Below, piece by piece: positions 45,851 to 54,583 of a DNA stretch of 64,000 nt; the stretch's first letter is position 1, and each line of letters starts with the position of its first letter. The DNA comes from Vibrio algivorus (GTDB lineage Bacteria; Pseudomonadota; Gammaproteobacteria; Enterobacterales; Vibrionaceae): positions 1,798,001-1,862,000 of the forward strand of contig NZ_AP018678.1 of assembly GCF_002218005.2 (NCBI RefSeq), written 5' to 3'. The notes below the pieces were generated by a model. It was not told the origin of the DNA. It did no database searches and was given only the letters and a program-made list of their open reading frames with translations. The translations under genes were made by a program, and so were the position numbers.

Positions 45851-46942
45851 TTAGTACGGCGAAATATTCTTCAAGATCTGCACATGCACGGTAATTTCTT
45901 CACGGTCATGGTACAAATGCTTAGCTTGCAGCTTGAAAGGCACATCGTTTTCTTTAAAGAATATCTTCAAGTTTTCAATGTCTTCCAACACTTCATCGTA
46001 ACGGCCTTTCATCGGCAGTTTTAAGTTAAAAATCGCTTCTTTGGCTAAGCCGCGAATCAACCACTCACCCATTAATTGGGCTACTCGAGATGGCTTTTCG
46101 ATCATATCGCACACCAACCAAGTGACATTTTTCTTAGCTGGCTCAAATTTAAAGCCATCTGCTGCATGATATTTAACCTGACCGGTATCCATTAAACTTT
46201 GTGCCATCGCGCCATTATCAACCGCGTGGACAAACATAGAACGCTTAACTAATTGATAGGTCCAACCGCCCGGACAAGCGCCTAGGTCGACCGCCCACAT
46301 ACCAGGAGCTAAGCGAGTATCCCAATCTTCTTTAGGAATGAAAACATGAAACGCTTCCTCTAGCTTCAAAGTAGAGCGGCTCGGTGCATCGGATGGGAAT
46401 TTTAAACGTGGAATCCCCATAAAAAACTGCGAATTATTCTGCGATAATGAATAACCAACATAGCAATGACCTGGCGCCACAAAACATACATGCAATACCG
46501 GCTTTTTGGCATTATCTTTGGCAAATAAGAAACCTTTACCACGCATCGCACTACGCATTGGAACGGTAAATTTACGGCAGAATTTCAGTAATTCTTTTGC
46601 TTCGTTAGTATCAGGTGTTTCAACACGAATATCACCGCAAGTTGGAAATTTATCCTGCGCTTCAATCGCCGCTAAAATTGGCGAAATACGATCTTCTGTC
46701 GGTAAATCAGTTAATGCATCAGCAACCGCAATCATTTGACGGGCAAAGATCAACGCTTTAAAGTCAATAAGTTTGATAAGCTTATCCGCATCACCTTCTT
46801 GGTAACACTCAAAAAGCACGTAACCCGATTGTTTTTTCACACGGGGAAAACCAAAAATTTCTAAATTATTGGCTTTATCTTGGATTTCTCCTGCGCATTC
46901 TTTTTCAAAACCAGAACGGCAGTAAAGTAAAACGTGTTTCAC
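45851..46942 (-). CDS. rlmM: 23S rRNA (cytidine-2498-2'-O)-methyltransferase RlmM
   Basis: Methylates the ribose of C2498 in 23S rRNA. An N-terminal THUMP-like domain (about 1-150) is followed by the Rossmann methyltransferase domain: MWAVDLGACPGGWTYQLV is the SAM loop, with WLVCDMIEKPSRV and LKLPMKGRYDE giving the K-D-K-E type tetrad. Length is 363 residues (E. coli 366). It starts with GTG, overlapping the ygdD stop (GTGA), so translation is coupled. The order gcvA, ygdD, rlmM is shared with E. coli. Confidence 0.94.
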   Translation of the reverse strand: MKHVLLYCRSGFEKECAGEIQDKANNLEIFGFPRVKKQSGYVLFECYQEGDADKLIKLIDFKALIFARQMIAVADALTDLPTEDRISPILAAIEAQDKFPTCGDIRVETPDTNEAKELLKFCRKFTVPMRSAMRGKGFLFAKDNAKKPVLHVCFVAPGHCYVGYSLSQNNSQFFMGIPRLKFPSDAPSRSTLKLEEAFHVFIPKEDWDTRLAPGMWAVDLGACPGGWTYQLVKRSMFVHAVDNGAMAQSLMDTGQVKYHAADGFKFEPAKKNVTWLVCDMIEKPSRVAQLMGEWLIRGLAKEAIFNLKLPMKGRYDEVLEDIENLKIFFKENDVPFKLQAKHLYHDREEITVHVQILKNISPY

Positions 46943-47382
46943 TGTGTCACCTTATTTAATCGTAAAACGGATAGAGCAAATATGATCCAACCCAACATAA
47001 AAAACACACCGCCTAACGGGGTTATTGGTCCAAACCACTTTATTCCTGTTAAAGCCAGCGCATATAAGCTACCACTAAAACAAAGGATGCCGATGATAAA
47101 GCAAATACCAGCATATGCCACACCTTTACGCCCTTTCTCTGAGTATTCGGCTGACGGAGAAGAGGAACTCGGCGCAGTGATCATCAAAATCACCCCACAA
47201 GCTAGTAAGGCAAAAGTATGCCACGCTTGATATTGTACTCCTGTTTTAAAGACACCAATTAAATACTCTGGTAAGTGGTTTGATAAACCATGAGCTGCAA
47301 ATGCACCGAGTGCTACGGTAATGACTCCAGAAAATCCGGCAAAAGCGAGAATTTTCTGTCCTCTACATTTTGAAATAGACAT
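46939..47382 (-). CDS. ygdD: YgdD-like DUF423 membrane protein
   Basis: Small inner-membrane protein with four hydrophobic segments; function unknown. The signature of DUF423 is clear: VALGAFAAHGLSNHL near residue 30 and FSGSLYALALTGIKWFGPIT followed by PLGGVFFMLGW. Length is 147 residues (E. coli 131), the excess being a SSSSPSAEYSEKGR loop and a basic N terminus. It overlaps rlmM by four bases and follows the hydrolase gene after 14 bp. Confidence 0.88.
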   Translation of the reverse strand: MSISKCRGQKILAFAGFSGVITVALGAFAAHGLSNHLPEYLIGVFKTGVQYQAWHTFALLACGVILMITAPSSSSPSAEYSEKGRKGVAYAGICFIIGILCFSGSLYALALTGIKWFGPITPLGGVFFMLGWIIFALSVLRLNKVTQ

Positions 47383-47396
47383 AACTTCTCTCTTAT

Positions 47397-48059
47397 CTAA
47401 TTTTGAATATGTTGTTCAATAAAGGCCATCATTTTGCTTACCGCCAATATTCGATTACCTTGTTCGGTAAAGCCAGACCTGACTCTCGGCTTTAAGCTAT
47501 GATCACCATCGGGAATAAAATCAACACTAATCGCATCAGAAAATGCAAATGTCTGACATTCCTTTTTGGTACCAAAAGTATCACGCTCGCCTTGTAAAAT
47601 TAACATCGGTTTAGTGATATTAACTAAATGCTCGCCTTTGTAGCTTTTGGGGTTAGAGTTTTCTGGTTTACCCGGTGGATGAAAAGGAAAGCCTAAACAC
47701 ATCACTCCACTTACTAATGGATGTTCCGATAAATGACTGGCCATTCGTCCGCCCATTGATTTACCAGCAAGAAATAAATGCTGCCCTTCACGATGAAAAG
47801 TAATAATTTTTTCTTCAAAATCCGCCAATAGTTTCGGCGCACGATCAGGTGGTCTTTTTTTACCATCTTGCGCGCGAGTCACCATATAAGGGAAATTAAA
47901 TCGCACCACACGTACTCCGTGAGCCGCTAGCTTTTCAGCCATGTCAGTCATAAATTCATGGTCCATTCCGGCACCAGCACCATGCGCAAGTAATACTGTC
48001 ACCACCGCTTTGTCATCACCATCAATTATGATTTTATGTTGTTGTGACTCTAGACTCAT
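47397..48059 (-). CDS. Alpha/beta-fold hydrolase (KANL3/Tex30-like family)
   Basis: Predicted serine hydrolase, substrate unknown. Length is 220 residues. Features of the family: VLLAHGAGAGMDHEFM near the N terminus, the nucleophile elbow GKSMGGRMA (Ser), the Asp in LILQGERDTFGT and the His in PDGDHSLKPR, forming a complete triad. No signal peptide, so cytoplasmic. Its ATG overlaps the gcvA stop by four bases, placing it in the gcvA-hydrolase-ygdD-rlmM operon. Confidence 0.85.
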   Translation of the reverse strand: MSLESQQHKIIIDGDDKAVVTVLLAHGAGAGMDHEFMTDMAEKLAAHGVRVVRFNFPYMVTRAQDGKKRPPDRAPKLLADFEEKIITFHREGQHLFLAGKSMGGRMASHLSEHPLVSGVMCLGFPFHPPGKPENSNPKSYKGEHLVNITKPMLILQGERDTFGTKKECQTFAFSDAISVDFIPDGDHSLKPRVRSGFTEQGNRILAVSKMMAFIEQHIQN

Positions 48060-49009
48060 GCTTTCTCCTCAGTATCACTGACACTGCCAATTTCTTCACC
48101 GATTTCATCTAGCAATTGGTCCTGCTCACTGGCTGCTTTACTGAGCATCCAATCTCGAAAAGTTGCCACACGACCAACTTCGGCTTGCTTAGTATCACAC
48201 ACAACATAGAAAGCATTTTTACTGATCAGAACTTCATCAAATGGTTGCACTAAACGTCCGGAATCTAAATCTGGTTGGGCAAGAACATTATTCACCAGCG
48301 CGATTCCTTGACCATGCATTGCCGCTTGGATCACCATCGTTGAGTGGCTAAATATTGGACCATGATTAACATTAACATCTTCAACATCATGTTCTTTAGT
48401 AAACTGCTTCCAGTACTTACGAGAGCTATCATGCAGTAACGTATGGTTTTTTATGTCGGCTAAACAATTTAATGGCTTACTACCGAGTAGTAACTGTGGT
48501 GAACACACAGGGATTAAACACTCTAAATACAGTTTATCAGCACGAACACCCGGCCAATTGCCACGACCATAATAGATCGCCACATCAACATCGTCAGAAA
48601 GTAGACCTTCATCCATATCGACTGCTTTAATGCGTACATCAATATCGGGTTCTTGAGCATTAAAGTCGGCTAAACGTGGAACTAGCCATTGAATAGCAAA
48701 ACTTGGCGTTAAACTAATAGTTAATGCCCCTTTTTCACTACGCTCTAACACCTTATCAGTGGCATCAGAAATTGACGTGAAAATATCTTTGATATCCAGA
48801 AAGTAGCTTTGCCCTTCCTCTGTCAGCAATAAAGATCGATTACGACGTCGGAACAGCTTGATGCCTAAAAATTCTTCTAATGCTTTTACTTGGTGACTAA
48901 CCGCTGCTTGTGTAACAAAAAGTTCTTCTGCCGCACGAGTAAAACTCAAATAGCGAGCAGCTGCTTCAAACACACGTAATGAATTCAAAGGAGGTAAACG
49001 TCTAGCCAT
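48056..49009 (-). CDS. gcvA: LysR-type transcriptional regulator GcvA
   Basis: Activates or represses the glycine cleavage operon (gcvTHP) and, in enterics, activates the small RNA GcvB. N-terminal winged helix-turn-helix: LNSLRVFEAAARYLSFTRAA then FVTQAAVSHQVKALEEFLG; C-terminal substrate-binding domain from about 92. Length is 317 residues (E. coli 305), with an acidic Ser/Glu-rich C-terminal extension. It is divergent from the GcvB candidate (49139), the arrangement found in E. coli, which strongly supports both calls. Confidence 0.93.
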   Translation of the reverse strand: MARRLPPLNSLRVFEAAARYLSFTRAAEELFVTQAAVSHQVKALEEFLGIKLFRRRNRSLLLTEEGQSYFLDIKDIFTSISDATDKVLERSEKGALTISLTPSFAIQWLVPRLADFNAQEPDIDVRIKAVDMDEGLLSDDVDVAIYYGRGNWPGVRADKLYLECLIPVCSPQLLLGSKPLNCLADIKNHTLLHDSSRKYWKQFTKEHDVEDVNVNHGPIFSHSTMVIQAAMHGQGIALVNNVLAQPDLDSGRLVQPFDEVLISKNAFYVVCDTKQAEVGRVATFRDWMLSKAASEQDQLLDEIGEEIGSVSDTEEKA

Positions 49010-49103
49010 AAATCAAACCTTTATTTAGTAGTCAAAGACAGCATTGTTTTAACAATATTATTACGCATTATTTTTTCTTATGCGAAGCATTATAAATTGT
49101 CCA

Positions 49104-49132
49104 TTGCTGAAGTGCCATGAAAACTCTATATT
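49104..49132 (+). promoter_or_regulatory. Candidate gcvB promoter
   Basis: TTGCTG (49104-49109), a 17-bp spacer and TATATT (49127-49132), which would start transcription near 49139. It overlaps the region where GcvA would bind upstream of gcvA. Confidence 0.6.
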
Positions 49133-49138
49133 TCATAG

Positions 49139-49330
49139 CACATTAATGAGTTACAGCATTTATTCCAAACCTGTAAATCTGTGATTGACTAATGCTAATG
49201 TTGTGTTTGCATTAACTCTTTTTGAGTTTTATGACCTATGGTAATACTCCCTCATTACCATTGAGTCCTGATTATTTGATTCACTATCAAATTTACGCAC
49301 AGTTAGATTTATTCTAACTGTGCTTTTTTT
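49139..49330 (+). ncRNA. gcvB: GcvB small regulatory RNA
   Basis: About 192 nt, close to E. coli GcvB (about 205). It contains the conserved G/U-rich seed ATGTTGTGTTTGCATTAA (49198-49215), which matches the R1 region of GcvB (TGTTGTGTTTGCA). It ends in a perfect 10-bp terminator stem with seven T and is preceded by a good promoter. It lies immediately upstream of gcvA in divergent orientation. GcvB represses many amino acid and peptide transport mRNAs with Hfq. The 5' end is inferred from the promoter. Confidence 0.82.
49297..49330 (+). terminator. Terminator of gcvB
   Basis: GCACAGTTAG, loop ATTTATT, CTAACTGTGC, then seven T. Confidence 0.93.
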
Positions 49331-49375
49331 ATGCCTGAAATCCATCAAATAAATGTGATCGGTTGTTTGCAGAGA

Positions 49376-49407
49376 TAAAAAACGCCGACTAAAAAGCCGA
49401 CGTTTTA
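49376..49407 (-). terminator. Terminator of thiI
   Basis: Minus strand: AACGTCGGCT, loop TTTT region, AGTCGGCGTT, then TTTT; two G-U pairs. A 139-bp repeat element (49416-49554) now lies between the thiI stop and this terminator. Confidence 0.82.
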
Positions 49408-49415
49408 CTTTATTC

Positions 49416-49554
49416 TATACCCAAAGCAATTGGAGTTGCAGTGAGGCGACAAGTGAATGAAGCCTTATAAACATCGCCTGTCTATCCTTCCTTTATAAAA
49501 AGAAAGGTGAAGAACACTGGAAACAAAACTGCAGCTTCAAGCACAACGGGTATA
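49416..49554. repeat. 139-bp repeat element between thiI and its terminator
   Basis: Ends TATACCCAAAG and ACGGGTATA. Near the left end is AGTTGCAGTGAGGCGACAAG, shared with the element at 14453; near the right end is CTGCAGCTTCAAG. Inner palindrome CTTCCTTTATAAAAAGAAAGG. It stops seven bases before the thiI stop codon. The interval 49010-49561 otherwise holds gcvB and two terminators. Confidence 0.78.
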
Positions 49555-49561
49555 TCTACCA

Positions 49562-51010
49562 TTAAGGGCGATATACTTTGACATTGTTATAGCCTAAATC
49601 TTTGAGATACAAAGCTTGCAAACGGCTCATCACACCACGATCACAATACAATAAATACTGTTTGCTCTGATCAAGATCGCCAAACTGAGTTGCCAACTTG
49701 TAGAAAGGTAGATGTTTAATCTCAACACCATCAATTTCTAATGGATTCATATCCTCTTCATCGGGACTACGAATATCAAGAACAACCGCTTGTTGAGCAA
49801 TCTCAGCAACCAACTCTACTTCCGGCGCTTGCTCTTGGCTTTCAGTTTCAATATCACGGATATCCATCACACGAGCATTAGCCACCACTTGTTCAAGAAT
49901 ATCGAAATTGAAATTCAATTCTTCTTTTTCAAGTTTCGCTTTAACCGCTTTCACCGTTGGCTTTTTAGAAATCACGCCACAGTATTCCGGCATCACTTTA
50001 GCAAAATCTTCTGTGCCGATATCACGCGCCACATTAATGATATCTTCTTTATCCCAGTTAATCAGAGGACGTAGAATCAATGTATCGGTAACATTATCAA
50101 TCAAACGTAGGTTCGTCAGCGTTTGGCTGGATACTTGACCTAGTGCCTCACCAGTCACTAACGCTTCAATACCGAATTTTTCAGCAACCATACCGCCTGC
50201 TCGCATAAACATACGCTTAAGCACTACGCCCATTTGGCCATCATCAACATTTTCTAGAATTTCAGCCACAACAGGCTCAAAATCTACCGCGATAAACTTA
50301 ACTTTCGCTGAAGACCCGTATTTCTTCCATAAGAAATGTGCCACTTGCTTCACGCCGATTTCGTGTGCTGGGCCACCTAAGTTAAAGAAACAATAATGAG
50401 TTTTTGAACCACGTTTGATATGTAGGTAACTAGAAACACCTGAATCAAAACCACCAGAAATTAAACTCAATACATCTTCTTGAGTACCAAGAGGGAAACC
50501 GCCTAAACCTTTATGGCGGGCGATCACTTGGTTTAACTTATCATTGGCGATTTCTAAATTGACGGTCACTTCTGGCTTAGTTAATTTTACACGAGCAGAT
50601 TCAACTGCTTGGTTTAAGCCTCCACCAACGTAACGTTCAACTTCAATCGAAGTAAAATCATGCTGACCGCGGCGTTTAACGCGCACTACAAAGGTTTTCC
50701 CTTCGATAAGATCACGGCTTTGCTTTAGTGCTTGCTCATAAATGTTGTGCAAGTCGGTAAACTCAGACTGCAACACTTCAAGAGAGTGGTGGATGCCTGG
50801 TGTGTGAGTAATGATCTCAAGCACTTTATCGTAATATTCATCGCTATTTGCAGCAATTTCGATGTGATCACGACGGTTTAATACCGCAACAGATTCTGTT
50901 TCACGCTGGATAATATTGCGAAGATTACGCTCCAGTGTACGAGTGAAACGTTTACGAACCGAGTCACTTTTAACAAAAATTTCTGGATGGGGTTTTACAA
51001 TAAACTTCAT
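49562..51010 (-). CDS. thiI: tRNA 4-thiouridine synthase / thiazole sulfurtransferase ThiI
   Basis: Adenylates U8 of tRNA and transfers sulfur to give s4U; also supplies sulfur for thiamin thiazole. The ATG at 51010 gives 482 residues, exactly the E. coli length. Domains: N-terminal ferredoxin-like plus THUMP (about 1-165), PP-loop SGGFDS at 185-190, and a C-terminal rhodanese domain (about 400-482). Both redox cysteines are at E. coli positions: C344 (PEYCGVI) and C456 (LLYCDRGV). It is divergent from xseB-ispA-dxs, as in E. coli. Confidence 0.96.
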   Translation of the reverse strand: MKFIVKPHPEIFVKSDSVRKRFTRTLERNLRNIIQRETESVAVLNRRDHIEIAANSDEYYDKVLEIITHTPGIHHSLEVLQSEFTDLHNIYEQALKQSRDLIEGKTFVVRVKRRGQHDFTSIEVERYVGGGLNQAVESARVKLTKPEVTVNLEIANDKLNQVIARHKGLGGFPLGTQEDVLSLISGGFDSGVSSYLHIKRGSKTHYCFFNLGGPAHEIGVKQVAHFLWKKYGSSAKVKFIAVDFEPVVAEILENVDDGQMGVVLKRMFMRAGGMVAEKFGIEALVTGEALGQVSSQTLTNLRLIDNVTDTLILRPLINWDKEDIINVARDIGTEDFAKVMPEYCGVISKKPTVKAVKAKLEKEELNFNFDILEQVVANARVMDIRDIETESQEQAPEVELVAEIAQQAVVLDIRSPDEEDMNPLEIDGVEIKHLPFYKLATQFGDLDQSKQYLLYCDRGVMSRLQALYLKDLGYNNVKVYRP

Positions 51011-51144
51011 ATCATGATTCACTTTTTATCGGATTATTCGACATTATGGCTAAATTCAATTCAGATAACGCCAAAACTGAGGCGCAAAATTATACACGAC
51101 AATTCATCTAGGCGGAATGTATTTCCTCTCTACCTCTCTACCCC

Positions 51145-51410
51145 TATACCCAAGTGACTTCAAGATGCAGAATTCAGAGCTATCATCCAAACCTTTAGGC
51201 AAGAAAAATTGGTGAAGGAATGTAAGCACCTTTCAAACCAATCTGACGCGGCATAAAGGTTTGGATGAAGCTCCCGAAGGGCAAGTTAAAACAAGCTTTA
51301 TGCGGCGTTAAATTAAATAGAGATAGGATACTATGATCATATTCAATTTTCCTTGCCTAAAGCTTGTTTTATTCTTGCTGAAACTCGCATCTTGAAGTCA
51401 CTTGGGTATA
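51145..51410. mobile_element. 267-bp MITE-like element, copy 2
   Basis: Second copy of the element at 35526, same orientation, about 95 percent alike by eye. Terminal inverted repeats TATACCCAAGTGACTTCAAG and CTTGAAGTCACTTGGGTATA are perfect here. Nested palindromes include AAAACAAGCTTTA and TAAAGCTTGTTTT, and TTTAGGCAAG with CTTGCCTAAA; some positions that differ from copy 1 restore pairing. It occupies half of the 514-bp gap between thiI and xseB. The rest (51011-51144 and 51411-51524) would hold the two divergent promoters; I identified none with confidence. Confidence 0.82.
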
Positions 51411-51524
51411 TAAACCACAATTTCCTGCCAATTTTAGGATAAAAAGCAGATTAACCCTTGTTTCACCGCTGCTAGGTCAAATACAATTAGCCCTTTCCAG
51501 AGCATCTATATAAGCAGAATCAAC

Positions 51525-51770
51525 ATGGCGAATAAAAAACCTGAAAACATGAGCTTTGAAGAGTCACTAACCGAGCTAGATGCATTGGTTAATCAACTTG
51601 AAAATGGCGATTTAGATTTGGAAGACGCGTTAAAGAAATTTGAGCGTGGAATTGCCCTTGCTCGTTCAAGTCAAACCAAATTGACCGAAGCTGAGCAGCG
51701 CGTTGAGATTTTGCTAAAAGATGACGATGAGTCAGAATTGATCCCTTTTGACCCTGAAAGTGACATTTAA
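51525..51770 (+). CDS. xseB: Exodeoxyribonuclease VII small subunit
   Basis: Small subunit of ExoVII, which degrades single-stranded DNA in both directions. 81 residues (E. coli 80), all helical: MSFEESLTELDALVNQLENG, then LEDALKKFERGIALARSSQ and an acidic tail. It begins the operon xseB-ispA-dxs, with one base between its stop and the ispA ATG. Confidence 0.95.
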   Translation: MANKKPENMSFEESLTELDALVNQLENGDLDLEDALKKFERGIALARSSQTKLTEAEQRVEILLKDDDESELIPFDPESDI

Positions 51771-51771
51771 T

Positions 51772-52656
51772 ATGAGTATTTCACTGGCTGACTACCAAAC
51801 AAGAAATAACCGACAATTGAACTTGTGGTTAGATAGCATTCCGCATCAAAATCAAACGCTGACCAAAGCCATGCGTTATGGTTTATTGCTTGGTGGTAAA
51901 CGTGCTCGTCCGTATTTAGTTTATATAACAGGACAAATGTTTGGTTTAACTCTAGAGCAGCTAGATACACCAGCATCCGCAATTGAATGTATTCACGCTT
52001 ATTCACTGATCCATGATGATTTACCAGCAATGGATGATGATGAACTGCGTCGTGGACAACCTACTTGCCATATAGAGTTTGATGAAGCAACAGCGATCTT
52101 AACGGGTGATGCATTACAAACTCTCGCATTTACTATCCTAGCCGAAGGTTCTTTAGCTACGGTAAGTGAACCTCAACGTATTCAATTAATTAAAGAGCTC
52201 GCCAATGCTTCTGGTTCATTAGGTATGTGCATGGGCCAATCTCTCGACCTTGAAGCAGAAAATCGTCTAGTCTCTATTGAAGAATTAGAAGAAATCCACA
52301 GAAACAAAACCGGTGCTCTGATTAAATGTGCAATCCGTATGGGTGCATTTTGTGCAGGAGAAAAAGGCATTGAAGTCATGCCGCACCTAGACCGCTATGC
52401 AGAAGCGGTCGGGCTTGCTTTCCAAGTTCAAGATGACATCCTAGATATTATTAGCGACACCGAAACCTTAGGAAAGCCCCAAGGTTCCGATCAAAATTTA
52501 AACAAGAGTACCTATCCTGCTCTGCTAGGATTAGAGGGAGCCACGCAAAAAGCGCAAGACTTGTTACAAGAAGCGCTTCAAGCACTACAGGCTGTACCTT
52601 ACAATACTCAGTCACTCGAAGAGTTCGCTCGATACGCCGTCGAACGCAGCCATTAA
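51772..52656 (+). CDS. ispA: Farnesyl diphosphate synthase (geranyltranstransferase)
   Basis: Makes farnesyl diphosphate, the substrate of UppS (encoded at 25441) and of other prenyltransferases. The ATG at 51772 (MSISLADYQTR) lies two bases after the xseB stop; an earlier start inside xseB is unlikely. First aspartate-rich motif DDLPAMDDDELRRG at 82-95, second motif QVQDDILDIISD near 223. Length is 294 residues (E. coli 299). It is 27 bp before dxs. Confidence 0.96.
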   Translation: MSISLADYQTRNNRQLNLWLDSIPHQNQTLTKAMRYGLLLGGKRARPYLVYITGQMFGLTLEQLDTPASAIECIHAYSLIHDDLPAMDDDELRRGQPTCHIEFDEATAILTGDALQTLAFTILAEGSLATVSEPQRIQLIKELANASGSLGMCMGQSLDLEAENRLVSIEELEEIHRNKTGALIKCAIRMGAFCAGEKGIEVMPHLDRYAEAVGLAFQVQDDILDIISDTETLGKPQGSDQNLNKSTYPALLGLEGATQKAQDLLQEALQALQAVPYNTQSLEEFARYAVERSH

Positions 52657-52683
52657 AATACTCTAATTAAGCGCTAAAATTTT

Positions 52684-54567
52684 ATGACTCTTGATATATC
52701 AAAGTATCCAACACTCGCACTTGCCAATACACCTGACGAGTTGCGCACTTTACCAAAAGAAAGCTTATCACCGCTATGTGACGAGCTGCGTACTTATTTA
52801 CTCAATTCAGTAAGCCAATCAAGTGGCCATCTCGCATCTGGCCTTGGCACAGTTGAACTCACAGTTGCGCTTCACTATGTTTATAACACGCCATTTGATC
52901 AACTCGTCTGGGATGTTGGTCACCAAGCCTACCCGCATAAAATTTTAACGGGTCGCCGCGAGCACATGCCAACTATCCGTCAAAAAGATGGTTTGCATCC
53001 TTTCCCATGGCGTGGTGAAAGTGAATATGACACACTGTCCGTTGGTCACTCGTCTACCTCAATCAGTGCTGCATTAGGCATGGCAATCAGCGCACAAAAA
53101 GAAGGTAAAGATCGTAAAGTAGTGAGTGTAATCGGTGATGGTGCGATTACCGCTGGTATGGCCTTTGAAGCCATGAACCATGCCGGTGATGTGCATGCCG
53201 ATATGCTAGTGATCTTAAACGATAACGAAATGTCGATTTCTGAAAACGTCGGTGCACTCAACAATCATTTAGCTCAACTACTTACTGGCAACTTCTACAC
53301 TTCCATCCGTGAAGGTGGTAAGAAAGTACTCTCTAATGTGCCACCAATCAAAGAACTCGTACGCAGAACAGAAGAGCACCTCAAAGGCATGGTCGTTCCT
53401 GGTACCATGTTTGAAGAGCTTGGTTTTAACTACATTGGCCCGATTGATGGCCACGATGTTAAGGAGCTGGTCAAAACATTAAAAAACATGCGCGGATTAA
53501 AAGGTCCTCAGTTTTTACATGTGATGACTAAAAAAGGCAAAGGCTACGAGCCTGCGGAAAAAGATCCGATTGGTTACCACGGCGTTCCTAAATTTAACCC
53601 TGAAGAAAGCTCATTACCGAAAAGCAGTGGTGGTAAACCTACCTTCTCTAAAATTTTCGGTGATTTCCTATGTGATATGGCCGCGCAGGATCCTAAGTTA
53701 ATGGCGATTACACCTGCAATGCGTGAAGGGTCTGGCATGGTGCGTTTTTCTAAAGAGTTCCCACAGCAATATTTTGATGTAGCGATAGCTGAACAACATG
53801 CGGTCACACTTGCTTCAGGTATGGCAATTGCTGGTCAAAACCCGATTGTCGCGATCTACTCGACCTTCCTACAACGTGGATACGATCAATTGATTCACGA
53901 TGTAGCGATTATGGATTTACCTGTAATGTTTGCTATTGACCGTGCCGGCTTAGTTGGTGCAGATGGTCAGACACACCAAGGTGCCTTCGATCTCAGCTTT
54001 ATGCGCTGCATTCCTAACATGGTGATCATGGCACCAAGTGATGAAAATGAATGCCGCCAAATGCTCTACACTGGCCATAAACACCAAGGCCCTAGTGCAG
54101 TGCGCTACCCTCGCGGATCTGGCTGTGGTGCTGAAGTTCAAACCGACATGACTGAACTTGAAATTGGTAAAGGTCGTATCGTACGAGAAACTAACCTTGC
54201 AAATAATTCGACGACTAAAATTGCGATTTTATCTTTCGGTACTTTCCTACCTGAAGCATTAAAAGCGGCTGAACAACTTGATGCTACCGTTGCAGACATG
54301 CGCTTTGTCAAACCACTTGATGAAGAACTCATACTTAAACTCGCAAGTGAACACGACGTGCTGGTTACACTAGAAGAAAATGTAATCGCCGGCGGTGCTG
54401 GCTCAGGTGTGATTGAGCTTCTAATGCAACGCAAGCAAATTAAACCTGTACTGCAACTAGGCTTACCGGATGAATTTGTTCATCAAGGCACACAAGATGA
54501 GCTATATGATGAATTGCACTTAAATGCTATAGGTATCGAACAAAAAATATCAATGTATATTCAATAA
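52684..54567 (+). CDS. dxs: 1-deoxy-D-xylulose 5-phosphate synthase
   Basis: First step of the MEP pathway, condensing pyruvate and glyceraldehyde 3-phosphate; its product also feeds thiamin and pyridoxal. Thiamin diphosphate motif GDGAITAGMAFEAMNHAG starts at 151, with NDNEMSISENVG after it. The transketolase-type domain has AEQHAVTLASGMA (catalytic Glu), and the C-terminal domain ends near residue 620. Length is 627 residues (E. coli 620). It is the last enzyme gene of the xseB-ispA-dxs operon; an unknown small gene follows 16 bp later. Confidence 0.97.
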   Translation: MTLDISKYPTLALANTPDELRTLPKESLSPLCDELRTYLLNSVSQSSGHLASGLGTVELTVALHYVYNTPFDQLVWDVGHQAYPHKILTGRREHMPTIRQKDGLHPFPWRGESEYDTLSVGHSSTSISAALGMAISAQKEGKDRKVVSVIGDGAITAGMAFEAMNHAGDVHADMLVILNDNEMSISENVGALNNHLAQLLTGNFYTSIREGGKKVLSNVPPIKELVRRTEEHLKGMVVPGTMFEELGFNYIGPIDGHDVKELVKTLKNMRGLKGPQFLHVMTKKGKGYEPAEKDPIGYHGVPKFNPEESSLPKSSGGKPTFSKIFGDFLCDMAAQDPKLMAITPAMREGSGMVRFSKEFPQQYFDVAIAEQHAVTLASGMAIAGQNPIVAIYSTFLQRGYDQLIHDVAIMDLPVMFAIDRAGLVGADGQTHQGAFDLSFMRCIPNMVIMAPSDENECRQMLYTGHKHQGPSAVRYPRGSGCGAEVQTDMTELEIGKGRIVRETNLANNSTTKIAILSFGTFLPEALKAAEQLDATVADMRFVKPLDEELILKLASEHDVLVTLEENVIAGGAGSGVIELLMQRKQIKPVLQLGLPDEFVHQGTQDELYDELHLNAIGIEQKISMYIQ

Positions 54568-54583
54568 CCATAGAAGCAATAAA

